Below are positions 1-11,800 of a stretch of DNA of 64,000 nucleotides, in pieces. Source of the DNA: Clarkia xantiana subsp. parviflora (lineage: Eukaryota > Streptophyta > Magnoliopsida > Myrtales > Onagraceae); assembly GCA_036873135.1 (NCBI GenBank), contig JAPTYO010000008.1, positions 29,414,761-29,478,760 on the forward strand. The letters run 5' to 3'. How positions within the stretch are numbered: the stretch's first letter is position 1; each line of letters opens with the position of its first letter. The notes beneath the pieces were generated by a model. The model did not search any database. It saw only the letters and a program-made list of their open reading frames with translations, and had not been told where the DNA came from. The position numbers and the translations under genes were made by a program.

Positions 1-86
1 CGGGCCGTCGGGGCGGCCACCGGCGGCGAAGCCAGCGCCGGCGGGCTGGGTGCGGCAGATCTGGCGGGATGGGTGCGGCAGATCAG

Positions 87-125
<39 letters not shown>

Positions 126-536
126 TTTTCTGAGCACTACAAGATGAAATCGCACAGAACCCGGTGAATAGTGTATTATTGCTTCTTTTGGTGTTTTTTC
201 TCTGTCTGTCCTTTACAATGTAAACTAGACCCCTATTTATACTAAAGTCTTGTTTACAGATAAAATTTAAATAAAAAATGCTAACAGATAATTATTCTAG
301 AGAATATTCCTAAGGATATTTATCTTTACAGAAAATTATTTTTTTTGAATAAAAAATAATATCTGGAGATAAATATCTTACAGATAATTTTCTAAAATAA
401 AGAAAACTAATTATTATATATATATTTTAAAAAATTCCGAAAATATTAAATAAATTCGAAATAATTTAAAATATATTTTATAATAATTTCCCTAATGTGC
501 CCTTGAGCATTTTTAGAGACTTTGTGGCTTGACGCG

Positions 537-766
537 TATAGAAGTGTATATGAAGACTATTTTCAATACACTATGCATACACTTAGTCTTACTATGCATA
601 CACCCTGCCATTATGTATGCACCCGGTTGTGCTATGCAAACACTATGCACCTGGTTCACAACTCTTTGTATAGTCTTAGTTGGTGAGCCTAGTTTCACTT
701 AGTATATATATTGTATCACCTAGCTTGTAATCCCTAATCATCAATGAAGTATGATTCAAGCTTATA
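537..766 (+). repeat. 5' LTR of the Copia element
   Basis: 230 bp, TATA...TATA termini, 229/230 identical to the 3' LTR. An AT-rich TATATATAT stretch near 701-710 is the likely TATA box. The preceding 5 bp (ACGCG) are the target duplication. Confidence 0.95.
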
Positions 767-780
767 TGGTATCAGAGCCA
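767..780 (+). other. Primer binding site (initiator tRNA-Met) of the Copia element
   Basis: TGGTATCAGAGCCA lies directly after the 5' LTR. This is the classic complement of the 3' end of plant initiator tRNA-Met used by Copia elements. A leader of about 720 bp without a coding signal follows, up to the gag start. Confidence 0.95.
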
Positions 781-1503
781 TCCCTAATTGCGGCGTACAC
801 ATCTAGTTGAAGAAGATCAAATTTCTTCAACATTAGCCTTCAAAGTTCACCTTGTTCTTGCATAACCATACAAGGTAAGCTTCGTGGATCTTCATCTCAA
901 CTTGAAATTTCCATTTCTTGTACAAGAATGGATGTCAAGTAAGTAAAAATTCAAGAAATCACAACACTACACAAAGCTGAGCATAGACTAAGGATAGCCA
1001 ACATGTCTTAGTCCTAGTTTGCTTAGTTCTTGTTGATTTCAGCCTTGTTGAGCTGATTGCGTGATTGTTCTTGTTATAATATGGGATTTGCTTTGTTTCC
1101 CTGGATTTGGATATGAATTTTGAGCTTGTTCAAGCTGCGCATACCACTTGGAAGTTGTGATTTTCCTACGTTACAACGTTTGCATACACTTTGCTCGGCT
1201 GAGGAGTCATTGTGTGTTCTTCTAGTTTTCACTCCATTCCTTGAAGATTTCAGAGTTTTCTTCAATGGAGATTTGATCCTAATCCATTCCTAGTAATTTG
1301 TGAACATTGAACTTGGAGTAATTTGTTGCGGATTGTACAAATTGTACTGAAGAGTGAGCTGGAATTTTGTCTTACTCTCAACAAACTTGGTGTGCTAGTT
1401 TTGTTGCTAGTGCATAGTTTGTGTGCGTTTTCATTGGAGTCACTTGCTTCTGAATTCCCTTTACTCTGAATCTTCAAGCTCCTTGTGTTACTTTGCTTGC
1501 AAG

Positions 1504-2919
1504 ATGGCTCAGGAAACCAATGTTGATGATCCCCTATACATTCACCCCTCAGACACCACTGGCCATATGCTCATTCCTTTTCAGCTTCAAGGAACATCCA
1601 ACTATCATGTTTGGAGCACATCAATCAAAGAAGGCTTGTTGGTGAAGAATAAGCTTGGTTTTATAGATGGCACATTCACAATATTGGATGTTGGTGTCAA
1701 TGATAGGGTGAGATGGGATAGGGCAAATGCAATTGTCAAGGCATGGTTAAGGAACACTGTGGCCAAGGACTTGGTCAATGGCTTGATCTACAATCCTACA
1801 ACATCTTCCATTTGGAATGACTTAAAGGAAATGTTTGACAAAGTGGATGGCACTCAAATCTTTCAATTGACAAGAGAGATTTACCAAACATCTCAAGGTG
1901 TGCTCTCCATCACTGAATACTTTGCCAAGATGAAGCAACTATGGGATGCTCTTTCTTCCATTGATGATTTGGTTCTCCAATGTGCTGGGGACATTGCCAT
2001 TGTCAATGAGCACAAAGAGAAACAGAAGTTGATGGCTTTCCTCTTGGGACTAAATGATTCCTATGGACACATTAGGAGCAACTTGCTTATGAGGCAACCC
2101 CTTCCTACACTTAGCATTGCCTTCTCTGTATTAGTACAAGAAGAGAGTCAAAGGACCATTTCTGGTTCCATTGGTGATGTGGGTGAGGCAACAGCCTTAT
2201 TCACTGGGAAGATTCCATCTTATGGAGGAGGTAGAGGCAATGGAAGAGGATATGCAAGGGGTAGAGGCTTTGGAAGAGGCAATGGCATTGGAAGAGGCAG
2301 AGGCAATTTCAATGCTTCAAGTGGCAAACCACTTCCTACTTGCACCTATTGTGGCAAGAAGGGTCATCATGAGGATGTTTGCTACACCAAGCATGGCTAC
2401 CCATATGATCATCCAATCCATCAAAACAATCCAAATGCTTCTAAGAGGAATTGGAACTCAGCAAACATTGTTGAAGATGGTGGAACCTCAAGTTCAATTG
2501 AGCATGTGGCAGCCAAAGACAAGAGAATCTTCCATGGCACAGCTGACAAAAGGATTCAACATGTTGCTGCCCATGATGATCATTTTGATCATACACCTCT
2601 ATCCTTTGAAGATGTGGATCAAGCTCATGTCAACATGGCAGGTATATCTAGTGATCCTATGGTTTGGATAGTTGACTCAGGTGCAACTAACCATATCACT
2701 CATCAAATTGAATGGCTACATGATTTGAAGAAGAGTGACTCTGACCACCAATATGTGCACTTACCAAATGGTCACAAGTGCAAAGTGACCCATATTGGTT
2801 CTTGCTCTTTCTCAAGTGGATTCACATTGACTAACATCCTTTTGGTCCCTGATTTCAAGTTCAATTTGAGCTCAGTCTCTAGGTTGCCTAGCCAGTTAAA
2901 TTGCAATCTTTACTTGTGA
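1504..2919 (+). pseudogene. Copia gag and protease (first part of broken polyprotein)
   Basis: This frame encodes the capsid/nucleocapsid protein and the start of the polyprotein. I place the start at ATG 1504 (MAQETN), because the upstream in-frame ATG at 1423 adds a non-homologous leader. Visible in order: a UBN2/retrotran-gag type region with the QLQGTSNYHVW motif near residue 34; a Gly/Arg-rich stretch at about 2220-2310; a CCHC zinc knuckle (CTYCGKKGHHEDVC) at about 2341-2382; and the aspartic protease active site DSGAT near 2674. The frame ends at TGA 2917-2919 within the protease/integrase linker, and the homologous reading continues in another frame just downstream, so a small indel near 2905-2925 has broken the polyprotein. 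Confidence 0.93.
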
Positions 2920-2923
2920 TCAT

Positions 2924-5041
2924 GTGTTGCTTCAGGGCCAGAGTGGCAAGTCCATGGTGATTGGGCAATGGAATAAAGGATTGTACACCTTGAAGGATGT
3001 GGTTCCTTCAAGCCCAAGAAAGATAGCAGCTACTTGCTTGGGGAATAAGGATGAAGTATTGAGATGGCATAGGCGTTTGGGTCATGTCTCAGAACAATAT
3101 TTGAACCATTTGGATGTTTTAGGATTGAATAAGACCTATGGTTGTATCAAACAATGCACTATTTGTCCTCTTGCAAAGCAATCTAGATTTTCATTTCCAA
3201 TCAGTGATTCAATTGCTTCAAAGCCTTTTGATTTGATTCGCATGGATCTATGGGGACCATACAAGGTGCCTACCTTCAAGAACAATCAATATTTCTTGAC
3301 CGTTGTTGATGATCATTCAAGAGCAACTTGGGTCTATTTGATGAGACACAAGAGTGACACCTTCCTGCACATCAAGAATTTCTTGATCATGGTCAAGACT
3401 CAATTTGGTACAATGGTCAAGACTTTGAGAAGTGACAATGGGACTGAGTTCATCAACTCAATTTGCAAAGATTTACTTCTTCAATTTGGGATTCTTCATC
3501 AAACAAGTTGTGTCCATACACCACAACAAAATGGCAGGGTTGAACGCAAACATAGGGACATCCTCAACATTGCTAGAGCCATAAGGTTTCAAGCTTCTAT
3601 GTCATTGAGACATTGGGGATATTGCATACTCAATGCTTGTTACTTGCTCAACAGGCTACCCACCTCCATCTTGAAGTTCAAATCACCTATGGAAGTGCTA
3701 TATGGGAAAGCACCTTCTCTTCTTCATTTGAGAACCATAAGTTGCTTATGCTTTGCAACCAAATTGAACAGCCATGACAAGTTTAGTCCAAGGGCTGAAC
3801 CATGCATCCTTATGGGGTATTCAACTTCACAAAAAGGATACCTTGTGATGAACATTTCCAACTCAATGTTTCATGTTTCAAGGGATGTTTCATTTCATGA
3901 AGACATCTTCCCATTTAGCATGTCCAATGATGCTTTAAAGTCTCTCATTCCATCTTGCTTGGGAGCCAAGCAATCCATTGAAGACTTCCCACAAGAGAAT
4001 CCAACTTACTTTGATGAGGATATACAAAGACACATCCCAATCAATGAAGTTCCACCACCTCAACAAACTCCAACACCTCAACCACCCATTGTGGATGATC
4101 CACCCCAACCTTCTAATCTAAGGAGGAATCTTAGAATTGCACAACTCAATCCACCACAACCAAGGAGAAGTGCAAGGATTGCTGAACTTCAACAAATATC
4201 AAGTTCCAATGCCACTTTTGGCATGGAGAGGTATATGTCATATGAAACTTTAGGCCCTCAATACAAATGCTTCTTGGCTGCCATTGACAAAATCAAGGAA
4301 CCAAGCTCCTACAAGCAAGCAATCAAGGATCCCAATTGGATTTTGGCCATGAAGGAAGAGATACAAGCCCTTCAAGCAAACAACACTTGGGAACTCATGG
4401 AACTTCTTCAAGGCAAATCTTCAATAGGTTGCAAATGGGTCTTCAAGGTCAAGTACAACTCTGATGGTTCCATTGAAAGGTATAAAGCAAGATTAGTTGC
4501 CAAAGGATTCACTCAAGTGGAAGGGACTGATTTCAATGAGACATTCTCTCCTGTGGTCAAGATGGACACAGTGAGGATCATCTTAGCATTGGCAGCTGCC
4601 AAATCTTGGGGATTATACCATATGGATGTCAATAATGCCTTTCTTCAAGGTGACTTAACTGAGGAAGTGTACATGGATATTCCACAAGGTTTTGATCCTT
4701 CAAAGTCTCTTGAAGGGTCTACCAAACGTGTATGCAAGCTTAAGAAGTCCCTATACGGCCTTAAACAAGCTTCAAGGCAATGGAACATCAAGCTCACCCA
4801 AACATTGTTGAAGAATGGTTATACACAATGTGCCTCAGATCATTCCTTGTTCACCAAGATACAAGGCAATGACAAGGTGTTTCTATTAATCTATGTTGAT
4901 GATCTTCTAATCACTGGTTCCAATACCAAGATGATCAATCAATTGAAACACACACTTCAAATACACTTCAAATTGAAGGATTTGGGGGACTTGAGGACTT
5001 CTTGGGTTTGGAGATTGCAAGATCTAATCAAGGACTTGTGA
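2924..5041 (+). pseudogene. Copia integrase and N-terminal reverse transcriptase (second part of broken polyprotein)
   Basis: This is a continuation of the polyprotein in a shifted frame. The integrase zinc-binding region (HRRLGH ... CTICPLAKQ) lies near 3066-3186. The catalytic core shows the DDE triad: the D of RMDLWGPY near 3243, the D of LRSDNGTEF near 3435 and the E of NGRVERKH near 3543. A proline-rich linker (about 4050-4170) leads to reverse transcriptase with GCKWVFKVKY (about 4429), KARLVAKGF, the MDVNNAFLQGDL block and the catalytic YVDD at 4892-4903. Near 4994-5002 one base is missing after DLGDLR compared with the usual Copia DLGDLxYFLG motif, which shifts the frame and ends this part at 5041. 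Confidence 0.93.
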
Positions 5042-5907
5042 TCAATCAAAGGAAGTATGCTATGGAGCTCATTGAGGAGGCTGGCTTAGGGGCTGCAAGG
5101 CCTTCTGAAACCCCTATGGAATTCAATGTCAAGCTCACCACACATGAGTATGACAAAGCATCCAACTCAAACACTGATGATGTGCTATTAGAGGATGCTA
5201 CTTCATTTAGAAGACTTATTGGAAAATTGCTCTATCTTACAATGACAAGACCAGACATTAACTTCTCAGTCCAGAGACTAAGTCAATTTATAGACAAGCC
5301 AAAGAAGTCTCACTATGAAGCTGCCATTAGGATAATCAAGTACATCAAGGGCACCCCAGGCCAAGGCTTGATCTATCCTTCCAACAACAACCTTAATTTG
5401 AGCTTGTATTGTGACTCTGATTGGGCTGCTTGCCCTTTTAGTAGGAAATCAGTGAGTGCCTATTGTGTAAAGCTAGGAGGAGCTATGATAGCTTGGAAGG
5501 TCAAGAAGCAAGATACCATTTCCCTATCAAGTGCTGAAGCAGAGTATAGGTGCCTTAGATTTGCTATTCAAGTGGCACTTTGGATAGGCAGGATTCTCAA
5601 GGAACTTGGATTGCAAGTAAACCTTCCTATCCCTATATACACAGATAGTCAAGCAGCTGTGAAGATTGCTAAAAATCCAATGTTTCATGAGCGTACCAAA
5701 CACATTGAATTGGATTGTCATTTCACAAGACATCACATTGGACAAGGCAGGATTGATGTTCACTACATTCCTTCAATGGATCAGCTAGCTGACTTGCTAA
5801 CCAAGTCTTTAGTGAAGAATCAACACTTGGCTTTGTTGAAGCTATATGGAATCAAGGATGTCTTCCAAGAAAGAAAAGAGGAAGAAGAAAATGATGGGAG
5901 AATATAG
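5002..5907 (+). pseudogene. Copia C-terminal reverse transcriptase and RNase H (third part of broken polyprotein)
   Basis: This is the remainder of pol after the second frameshift. It begins in the LGLEIARS motif and continues through RRLIGKLLYLTMTRPDI near 5206. RNase H shows YCDSDWAAC (about 5407), SSAEAEYRCL (about 5527), TDSQAAVKIA (about 5641) and HERTKHIELDCH (about 5686). The stop codon TAG (5905-5907) is formed by the first bases of the 3' LTR, so pol reads to the very edge of the LTR. The purine-rich stretch 5867-5902 both encodes the C-terminus and serves as the likely polypurine tract. Confidence 0.93.
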
Positions 5908-6132
5908 AAGTGTATATGAAGACTATGTTCAATACACTATGCATACACTTAGTCTTACTATGCATACACCCTGCCATTATGTATGCACCCGGTTGTGCTA
6001 TGCAAACACTATGCACCTGGTTCACAACTCTTTGTATAGTCTTAGTTGGTGAGCCTAGTTTCACTTAGTATATATATTGTATCACCTAGCTTGTAATCCC
6101 TAATCATCAATGAAGTATGATTCAAGCTTATA
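5903..6132 (+). repeat. 3' LTR of the Copia element
   Basis: 230 bp with a single substitution relative to the 5' LTR. It is followed by the target duplication ACGCG (6133-6137), after which the interrupted outer LTR resumes. Confidence 0.95.
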
Positions 6133-6198
6133 ACGCGTCCGGAATTTGACGTATCATGTGTAACGTCGTTACGTCCGGGTCAAAATCGAGTGTTTACA

Positions 6199-6212
6199 GT
6201 TTGCCCCTCTTT
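6199..6212 (-). other. Polypurine tract of the giant element
   Basis: On the minus strand AAAGAGGGGCAAAC directly abuts the TGTAAACAC LTR terminus. G-rich tracts in this position are typical of Tat/Ogre-like Gypsy elements and fix the element's orientation as minus. Confidence 0.7.
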
Positions 6213-6384
6213 GGACGGACACCCGTAGAACGTGTTCGAAGGGGTTTGTCCAAAGACGAGGAAACACTGATTTTGACAAGAAAGTATGTTCTTTTCCAAT
6301 TCTTCAAAGTCTTCAAGGTGGCTCATATGCTTATTCTGGTGCGGAAAGATAAAACCTCTGTCGGCGGGACGCCTGTTGGCGGTG

Positions 6385-6910
6385 CCTCCATTAGCGATGC
6401 AGAAAGTAAAGCCTCCAGTGGCGGTGCGGAAAATTAAAGCCTCGGTCGGCGGTGCCCCTGTTGGCGGTGCCTCCGTTGGCGGTGCAGAAAGTAAAGACCT
6501 CAATCGACGATGCCTCCAGTGGCGTGCGACAAGGAAAAGCCTCCAGTGGCGATGCGGAAAGTAAAGCCTCCAGTGGCGTGCAGAAAAGTAAAGCCTCCAG
6601 TGGCGTGCGGGAAAGTAAAGCCTCCAGTGGCGTGCAGAAAAGTAAAGCCTCCAGTGGCGTGCAGAAAAGTAAAGCCTCCAGTGGCGTGCAGAAAAATAAA
6701 GCCTCAAGTGGCGTGCGGGAAAGTAAAGCCTCCAGTGGCGTGCTGGAAAGTAAAGCCTCCAGTGGCGTGCGGGAAAGTAAAGCCTCCAGTGGCGTGCGTT
6801 TGGAGAAGAGCCTCTAGTGGCGTCCGTCGGAGAAGAGCCTCTAGTGGCATATGTCGGAGGAATGCCTCTAGTGGCGTCCGTTAGATAAAGGCCTCGAGTG
6901 GCTTGACGAC
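6385..6910. repeat. 27-bp minisatellite inside the giant element
   Basis: A tandem array of about 17-19 units with core CCTCCAGTGGCGTGC spaced 27 bp apart, for example at 6541, 6568 and 6595. The earlier units are more diverged and slightly longer. Because 27 is a multiple of three, several frames stay open on both strands and give 9-residue repeats; this is a by-product of the period, not evidence of a protein. Confidence 0.9.
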
Positions 6911-7199
6911 TTGAATGCATGTCCCTAATTTTTGCCTAAACTGCGCATGACGCGACAACTTAGCAGGATCTTTTTTTTTTTTCTTTTTTATCTCTCATAT
7001 TCTCTCCTTTTGCGACGGTCAGAATTTTAGACCGTGCCCCTCGGTTTTCCTAATTTTTGCATGGATTGCCCCTTGGGGTTTTCATTCCATCGGGATTTTA
7101 TTTTCTCTCCTTTTGCCATGATTGCAATTTATGAATTTGCTATCATGCCCCTCATTTCCTAATTTTGCCTAGGCTGCCCTTTCGGGTTTTCAACCTAAC

Positions 7200-8150
7200 G
7201 GAAGCGCTCTTTTTTGGTAGCCGATTAAACGGTGGCTGTGACCCGTACTTTATTTCTCGTCTCGATGCGAGAGTATTTGTAGCCATTTGGAGGGTGGCTG
7301 TGACCCTTTCCTCACTGTCTTCAATGTCGCGAGAGCTCTTTTGATTTGTAGCCATTTGGAGGGTTGTTGTGGCCCTTTCATTTATTTCCTTCGTCGATGT
7401 TCAGGGAGTGCTCTTTCGATTTGTAGCCGTTTTAAGGGTGGCTGTTCCCTTTCAAATGATTTTCCGGCCTCACACGATTCACGAGAATGCTCTTTATATG
7501 TAGTCATTTTGAGGGTGGCTATGGCCCTTTTAATAATCTCCCATCCTCTCAGGATTCGAGGAACACTCTTTGTTGGTAGCCATTTTAGGGGTGGCTGTGG
7601 CCCTTTCACTCATTTCCGCCTTTAATGTTGCGAGAGCGCTTCTTATCTGTAACCATTTGAAGGGTGGTTGTGGCCCTTTCAAAAATTCTCCCGCCCTTTC
7701 AAGATTAGCGGGGTCACTCTTTTATCTGTAGTCATTTGAAGGGTGGCTGTGGCCCTTTATTTTGTAGTCGTTTTAGGGACGACTGTGGCTCTTTTTATTT
7801 TCCCGCCTTCACAGGATTCACGGGGTCACTCTTTTATCTTTAGCCGTTTGGAGGGTGGCTGTGGCCCTTTCACTTATTCTCCGCTTTTGATGTTGCGGGA
7901 GCGCTCTTTATCTGTAACCATTTGAAGGGTGGTTGTGGCCCTTTGAATTGATTTCCCAGCCTCACAAGATTCATGGGAATACCCTTTATATGTAGTCATT
8001 TGAAGGGTGACTGTGGCCCTTTTTTATTCGTAGTTGATTTAGGGACAACTGTGACCCATTTATTTCTTCACTGCTCTCACAATATTAGCACAAACACTCT
8101 CTTCATTTTCCTGTAGTCGATTAAAGGGCGGCTGTGACCCTAAAGAAAAC
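7200..8150. repeat. Degenerate tandem array with core TTTGTAGCCATTTGGAGGGTGGCTGTGG
   Basis: About a dozen copies of a unit built on GTAGCCATTTGGAGGG plus TGGCTGTGGCCCTTTC, separated by variable spacers that often contain GCGAGAGCGCTCTTT or CAGGATTCACGGG. Spacing varies from about 70 to 110 bp. Short T-rich runs follow to 8230. The stretch 6911-7199 before the array is T-rich interior sequence with the phrase TGCCCCT recurring and no coding signal. Confidence 0.8.
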
Positions 8151-8230
8151 TGAGTTTTTTTTTGTTCTTTTTTTTTTTTTTTGCTCTTCTTTTTTCTCTT
8201 TTTTTTTTTTTTTTTGCTTTTTTGCTTTTT

Positions 8231-9130
8231 TCATCTCACCTTTTGCCATGATTGCCCCTGCGGGTTTTTAATCATGCCCCTCTCCCTGACTTTTGCCTAG
8301 GTTTTCAACCTAGCGGGAATTTATTTTTTTCTCTCTTTTTTCTTTTTTCAATGGAAAGAAAATCTGCAGAAACTACTCAACAACAACTATGCTACATGCC
8401 CCTAATAGCAGATTAAACCTTTTAATTTCTCAGAACTTCTCTGGAGGAAAACTTGTCACATAAGTTGATAATGTCGATGTCTTGAATGGAGGATCCTTTC
8501 AATGGGTGGACAACACCGACAATAATTTCTTCTTCTTCTTCCTCTCAAATGCTCTTTCATTAGCACGGTCGATCTTCATGGAATCTCGATCTTTTTTTTA
8601 ATAGGAAGATCTCTGGATGTCTTCTATCTTCAACCATGCTTGATCTTAATAGGAATGCCCCACGGCTACATCTGACTGGTTCATAATTCGTCGCATGCTG
8701 GACGAATGCCTGATTAATGAACACCCATGGATGGTGTTGAGTTTGGCACAGTAGTCCGCAAATGGTAAACTTAGGCATAGATATCGTCCGAGGTATCTGG
8801 GATAAATTCGATAGCTGGCATAAGAATGGTCGGCGAGCGAAGGGCCGTATACGAGATGTGTTCTTCAGAAGTTTTGATTTGGATGATTATCCAAGCTGCA
8901 CAATGAGTAAGGAAAAACTCAAATTTCGGGGATAAAAATTATCACAACTTATCTTACCTAGGAGTTGGATTTTTCAGTGGGCAATGTGCTCGCTATGCGA
9001 CTGGACCTGCTGCATGTCCTGATTCTCCTGCTCCACAACTCGTATATGTACACCTGCTGAAAAGTATATGCCTTAGTGGCAGACTGAAAATTTCAGAACT
9101 TTTTTCGGTAAAGGATTTGGTTGATCGAGT
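8231..9130. other. Non-coding interior of the giant element containing one copy of a roughly 450-bp duplicated unit
   Basis: Positions about 8570-9070 resemble about 12610-13030. Both carry the phrases GATCT(C/T)AAT(G/A)GG...ATGCCCCA(C/T)GG, then CTCG/TCG near a TGCGACTGGA or TGCAACTGGA box followed by CTGCATGT, and end near GTGTACA(T/C). They look like two diverged copies of one internal module. No protein is recognised. Confidence 0.5.
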
Positions 9131-9999
9131 CAAGCTACAAGAATTTTGGTCTACTGCGACGAGTTCTATTGCGATGACATCATGTCCTCGCTATAGATTG
9201 TGCCTATTGCGACGAAATACATATTTCGTCGCATATTATGTAGAATGACGAGAACAACATCACAATATCAAATCGCAATGATGAGTCATCGCAATAAAAA
9301 AAGTGTTGCGACGACAACAAATCTATTGCGAGTACCACATAATCCTCGCAAGAAAATGAGTTTAGTGCGGTGATGTGTAATATCCAATTGTGACGAATGC
9401 TTTTCGCAGTACAAAATTTTCACCACGAATTTAGCGCAAATTTTTTTAGGAAACCTATTGTGACGACATGTAATCTATTGCGATAACCACATATCATCGC
9501 AATAGAATAGATTTATTGCTAGGATATAGAATAACCAACTGCGGTGACTGATTCTCGCAATATCAATTTTTCCACAAAAAAATTAGCACCATTATCTATA
9601 CGAAAACAATTGTGACGACGCTAAATCTATAGATAGAACTGCATGTCGTCGCAATAAAATGGATATTACGAGTATGTGTAATATACAATTGTGATGACAA
9701 AAAATCTATTGTTAGGACCACTTATAGTCGCAATAAAATAGTTTATTGCGATAAAGTGTAATATCCAGTTGTGATGACTGTTTCTCGTAGTAACAAAACT
9801 CACATAAAATATTTTGCATCCAACTTTTCTGGGAAACAAATTGCGACAACATGTAATCAATTACGATGATCGTGCATCCTCGCAATTTATTATGTTTATT
9901 GCGAGGATTTGTACTATTCTACCGCGACACGGGTTCTTACAACACTTTCCCACCAAAATGTTGATGCCATTTTTTTTGGAAAAAAAATGTGTCAACAAC

Positions 10000-11280
10000 A
10001 AGTTAAGTTTTATAATTTGTTTGAAATTAGCTAAAGTTTGTTAATTTTACATCAAAAATCAAATAAATTCCTACTTTAAACTCTAAATCCTAAACCGTAA
10101 ACATTAGTCTAAAACTTAGAAATCTTAGATTTTAAACTTTAATACAATAAAAATTAATACCCAAAATATTAAACTTTAAAAATTAAAACCTTAATACAAA
10201 TATAAACCCTTTTTTTTGTGCCAAAATACAAATATAAACCTTAAAGCTCTAAATTATACATCATGAAACATTAAATCTTAACTTCTAAATCTTAAAAAAT
10301 TAATTCTCAAAAACTTAAACTTTAAAACATCAAACTATAAAGTATAAACCCTACATTATAAACCCATAATCTTAAACTCCAAACATGGAAGCCTTAATTC
10401 TTAAATTCTAAACCTTAAAAACTTAAGATTATAGTATTGAACAAATTTTCAATATGACTAATAGTTTTAATAGCAACACATTTCTATTTTCTAGAAATTG
10501 GAAAAGATAGGTAACAAATCAAAATAAAGTTGAAATTTATTTATTTTTCAATTTTTTCATTGAATATTTAAATTTATTTCGAATTAGTAAAAAATGATTA
10601 GGTTAAATATTCACATCTCAGCTTTGAGTGGTGTACGAGGTCATGCACAAAAGTTAAAATTCTGTATCATATGCGGTGTTACAGATGAAATTCAATTTCA
10701 CAAATGTAGTTTTTCTGTTCGTATTTAGTTTTCTATCCATTTGTTCTATTAATTAAATGGTCACGTGATCAAAACATAATTAAATGGTATATATGATTAA
10801 TTGGTATATGATCAAACATAATCAGGAGGTCACGTTAGTGTACATCATCACATTGTATATATATATAATATAATAATTAATTTAAGTAAATAAATTTGAT
10901 ATAATCATATTATAAAAATATTTTAAAAAAAATCAGCAAATAATAATTTTTGCGATTAGAAAATAATTTAGAATAAGAAAAGTACACCAAAATCTGCATA
11001 GTTCAAATTGTCTTTACAATAATTTATTGTCGCCACAATATATTTATTTAATTGAGTGGGACAAAAATTGATTTTTATTTACGGATGAATTTATTTGTTA
11101 CAAAAATAAAATAAAAGTGTTATCTAATTAGTAGAACTGTTTACAAAAAAAAATGATGAGTAATTTAATACTTGAAATATATGTGTATTTAATTGGTAAT
11201 AAATTTATTTACTAACTTTCTATTTTTGTTGGCCGAAATTTACTATTCTTATTCAATAAAAATATACTATTTAGGGACTA
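10000..11280. other. AT-rich non-coding core of the CACTA-like element
   Basis: The stretch consists of degenerate AAACCTTAAA-like phrases to about 10440 and then sequence of very high A+T content. I see no gene, RNA or structured repeat in it. Confidence 0.6.
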
Positions 11281-11289
11281 AATTAACTT

Positions 11290-11800
11290 TCTATAGTTTA
11301 TTTCCCTGGCAGCTCTTCTTCTCCATTCTCTGTTCAAAAAAAAAAGAACTCTGTCTGAGAATTCTTCTTCTCCGTTGTCCAATGCGTTGTCGTCCTGCCG
11401 TCCCTTCTAGCGTCGTGTTACTTTCGTCCTTCCGAGACACGACATGGAGACTAACGTTGAAGAAAGCAGACTAAGGTATTGAAAAATTGATACAGGTGAA
11501 TGGTTGTGAATTCGTGATTATATCATATGTTTAAGAAATTACCCATTAAAGTTCACTACTTGCAACTGAAATTAAAACTCAAATAGACAATGATTAGATA
11601 TGCATAACTTGAATACCTCTGCGGTTGTTTGTGTAGGTTGGAGCCTTGGAGGAGGTCATTAAGCTACATGACAAGAAAATAAAGCAATTCGAGAAATAGA
11701 GGGAGAAATTGATCAAAAAACAAATAAGAAAATGGCTGCAATGAAGAAGAGGCACGGAGAGGTGGAACTTTGGCTGGAGAGGCATTATCAAGTTTTGTGT
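11290..11800 (+). pseudogene. Possible captured gene fragment within the CACTA-like element
   Basis: A patch of higher GC content and plant 5'-UTR-like CT-rich sequence (CTCTTCTTCTCC) begins near 11312. An ATG at 11443 opens a short frame (METNVEESRL) that meets a donor-like AG/GTATTG at about 11475. After an AT-rich gap, an acceptor-like TTTGTGTAG at about 11636 precedes a charged, helix-forming stretch (ALEEVIKLHDKKIKQF). That frame has an in-frame stop and a frameshift before MKKRHGEVE. This looks like a host exon pair carried by a transposon, but the frames on the two sides of the putative intron do not join cleanly and I do not recognise a parent gene. Confidence 0.25.

Larger units (their letters stand above)
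537..6132 (+). mobile_element. Young full-length Copia LTR retrotransposon with frameshifted gag-pol
   Basis: Two 230-bp LTRs (537-766 and 5903-6132) differ at one site only (T at 561, G at 5927). A 5-bp target-site duplication ACGCG flanks the element at 532-536 and 6133-6137. The LTRs begin TATA and end TATA rather than TG...CA; this non-canonical terminus is known among plant Copia elements. A primer binding site complementary to initiator tRNA-Met starts directly after the 5' LTR, and a purine-rich tract precedes the 3' LTR. The domain order gag, protease, integrase, reverse transcriptase, RNase H is Copia-type. Two frame breaks make this copy non-functional despite its youth. Confidence 0.97.
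1..6198 (-). repeat. Left LTR of the giant element, 5'-truncated by the window and split by a Copia insertion
   Basis: Positions 130-536 plus 6138-6198 align closely with 17885-18340 of the right LTR. The first 36 bases match a GC-rich LTR segment at 16706-16741. The LTR is split at the target ACGCG by the Copia element 537-6132. A minus-strand TATA-type motif (TATAAATAG) lies near 231-243, as in the other LTR copy. A pure A run occupies 87-123. Confidence 0.8.

Noticed and set aside
6180..6920. Long open frames on both strands across the 27-bp array
   Set aside because: Open only because the repeat period is divisible by three and the unit lacks stops; no start context, domain or flanking coding signal.
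10080..10440. Telomere-like AAACCCTAAA phrases
   Set aside because: The phrases are irregular (AAACTCTAAATCCTAAACC, then AAACCTTAAA) with no tandem TTTAGGG heptamers; they read as AT-rich degenerate sequence, not an interstitial telomere.
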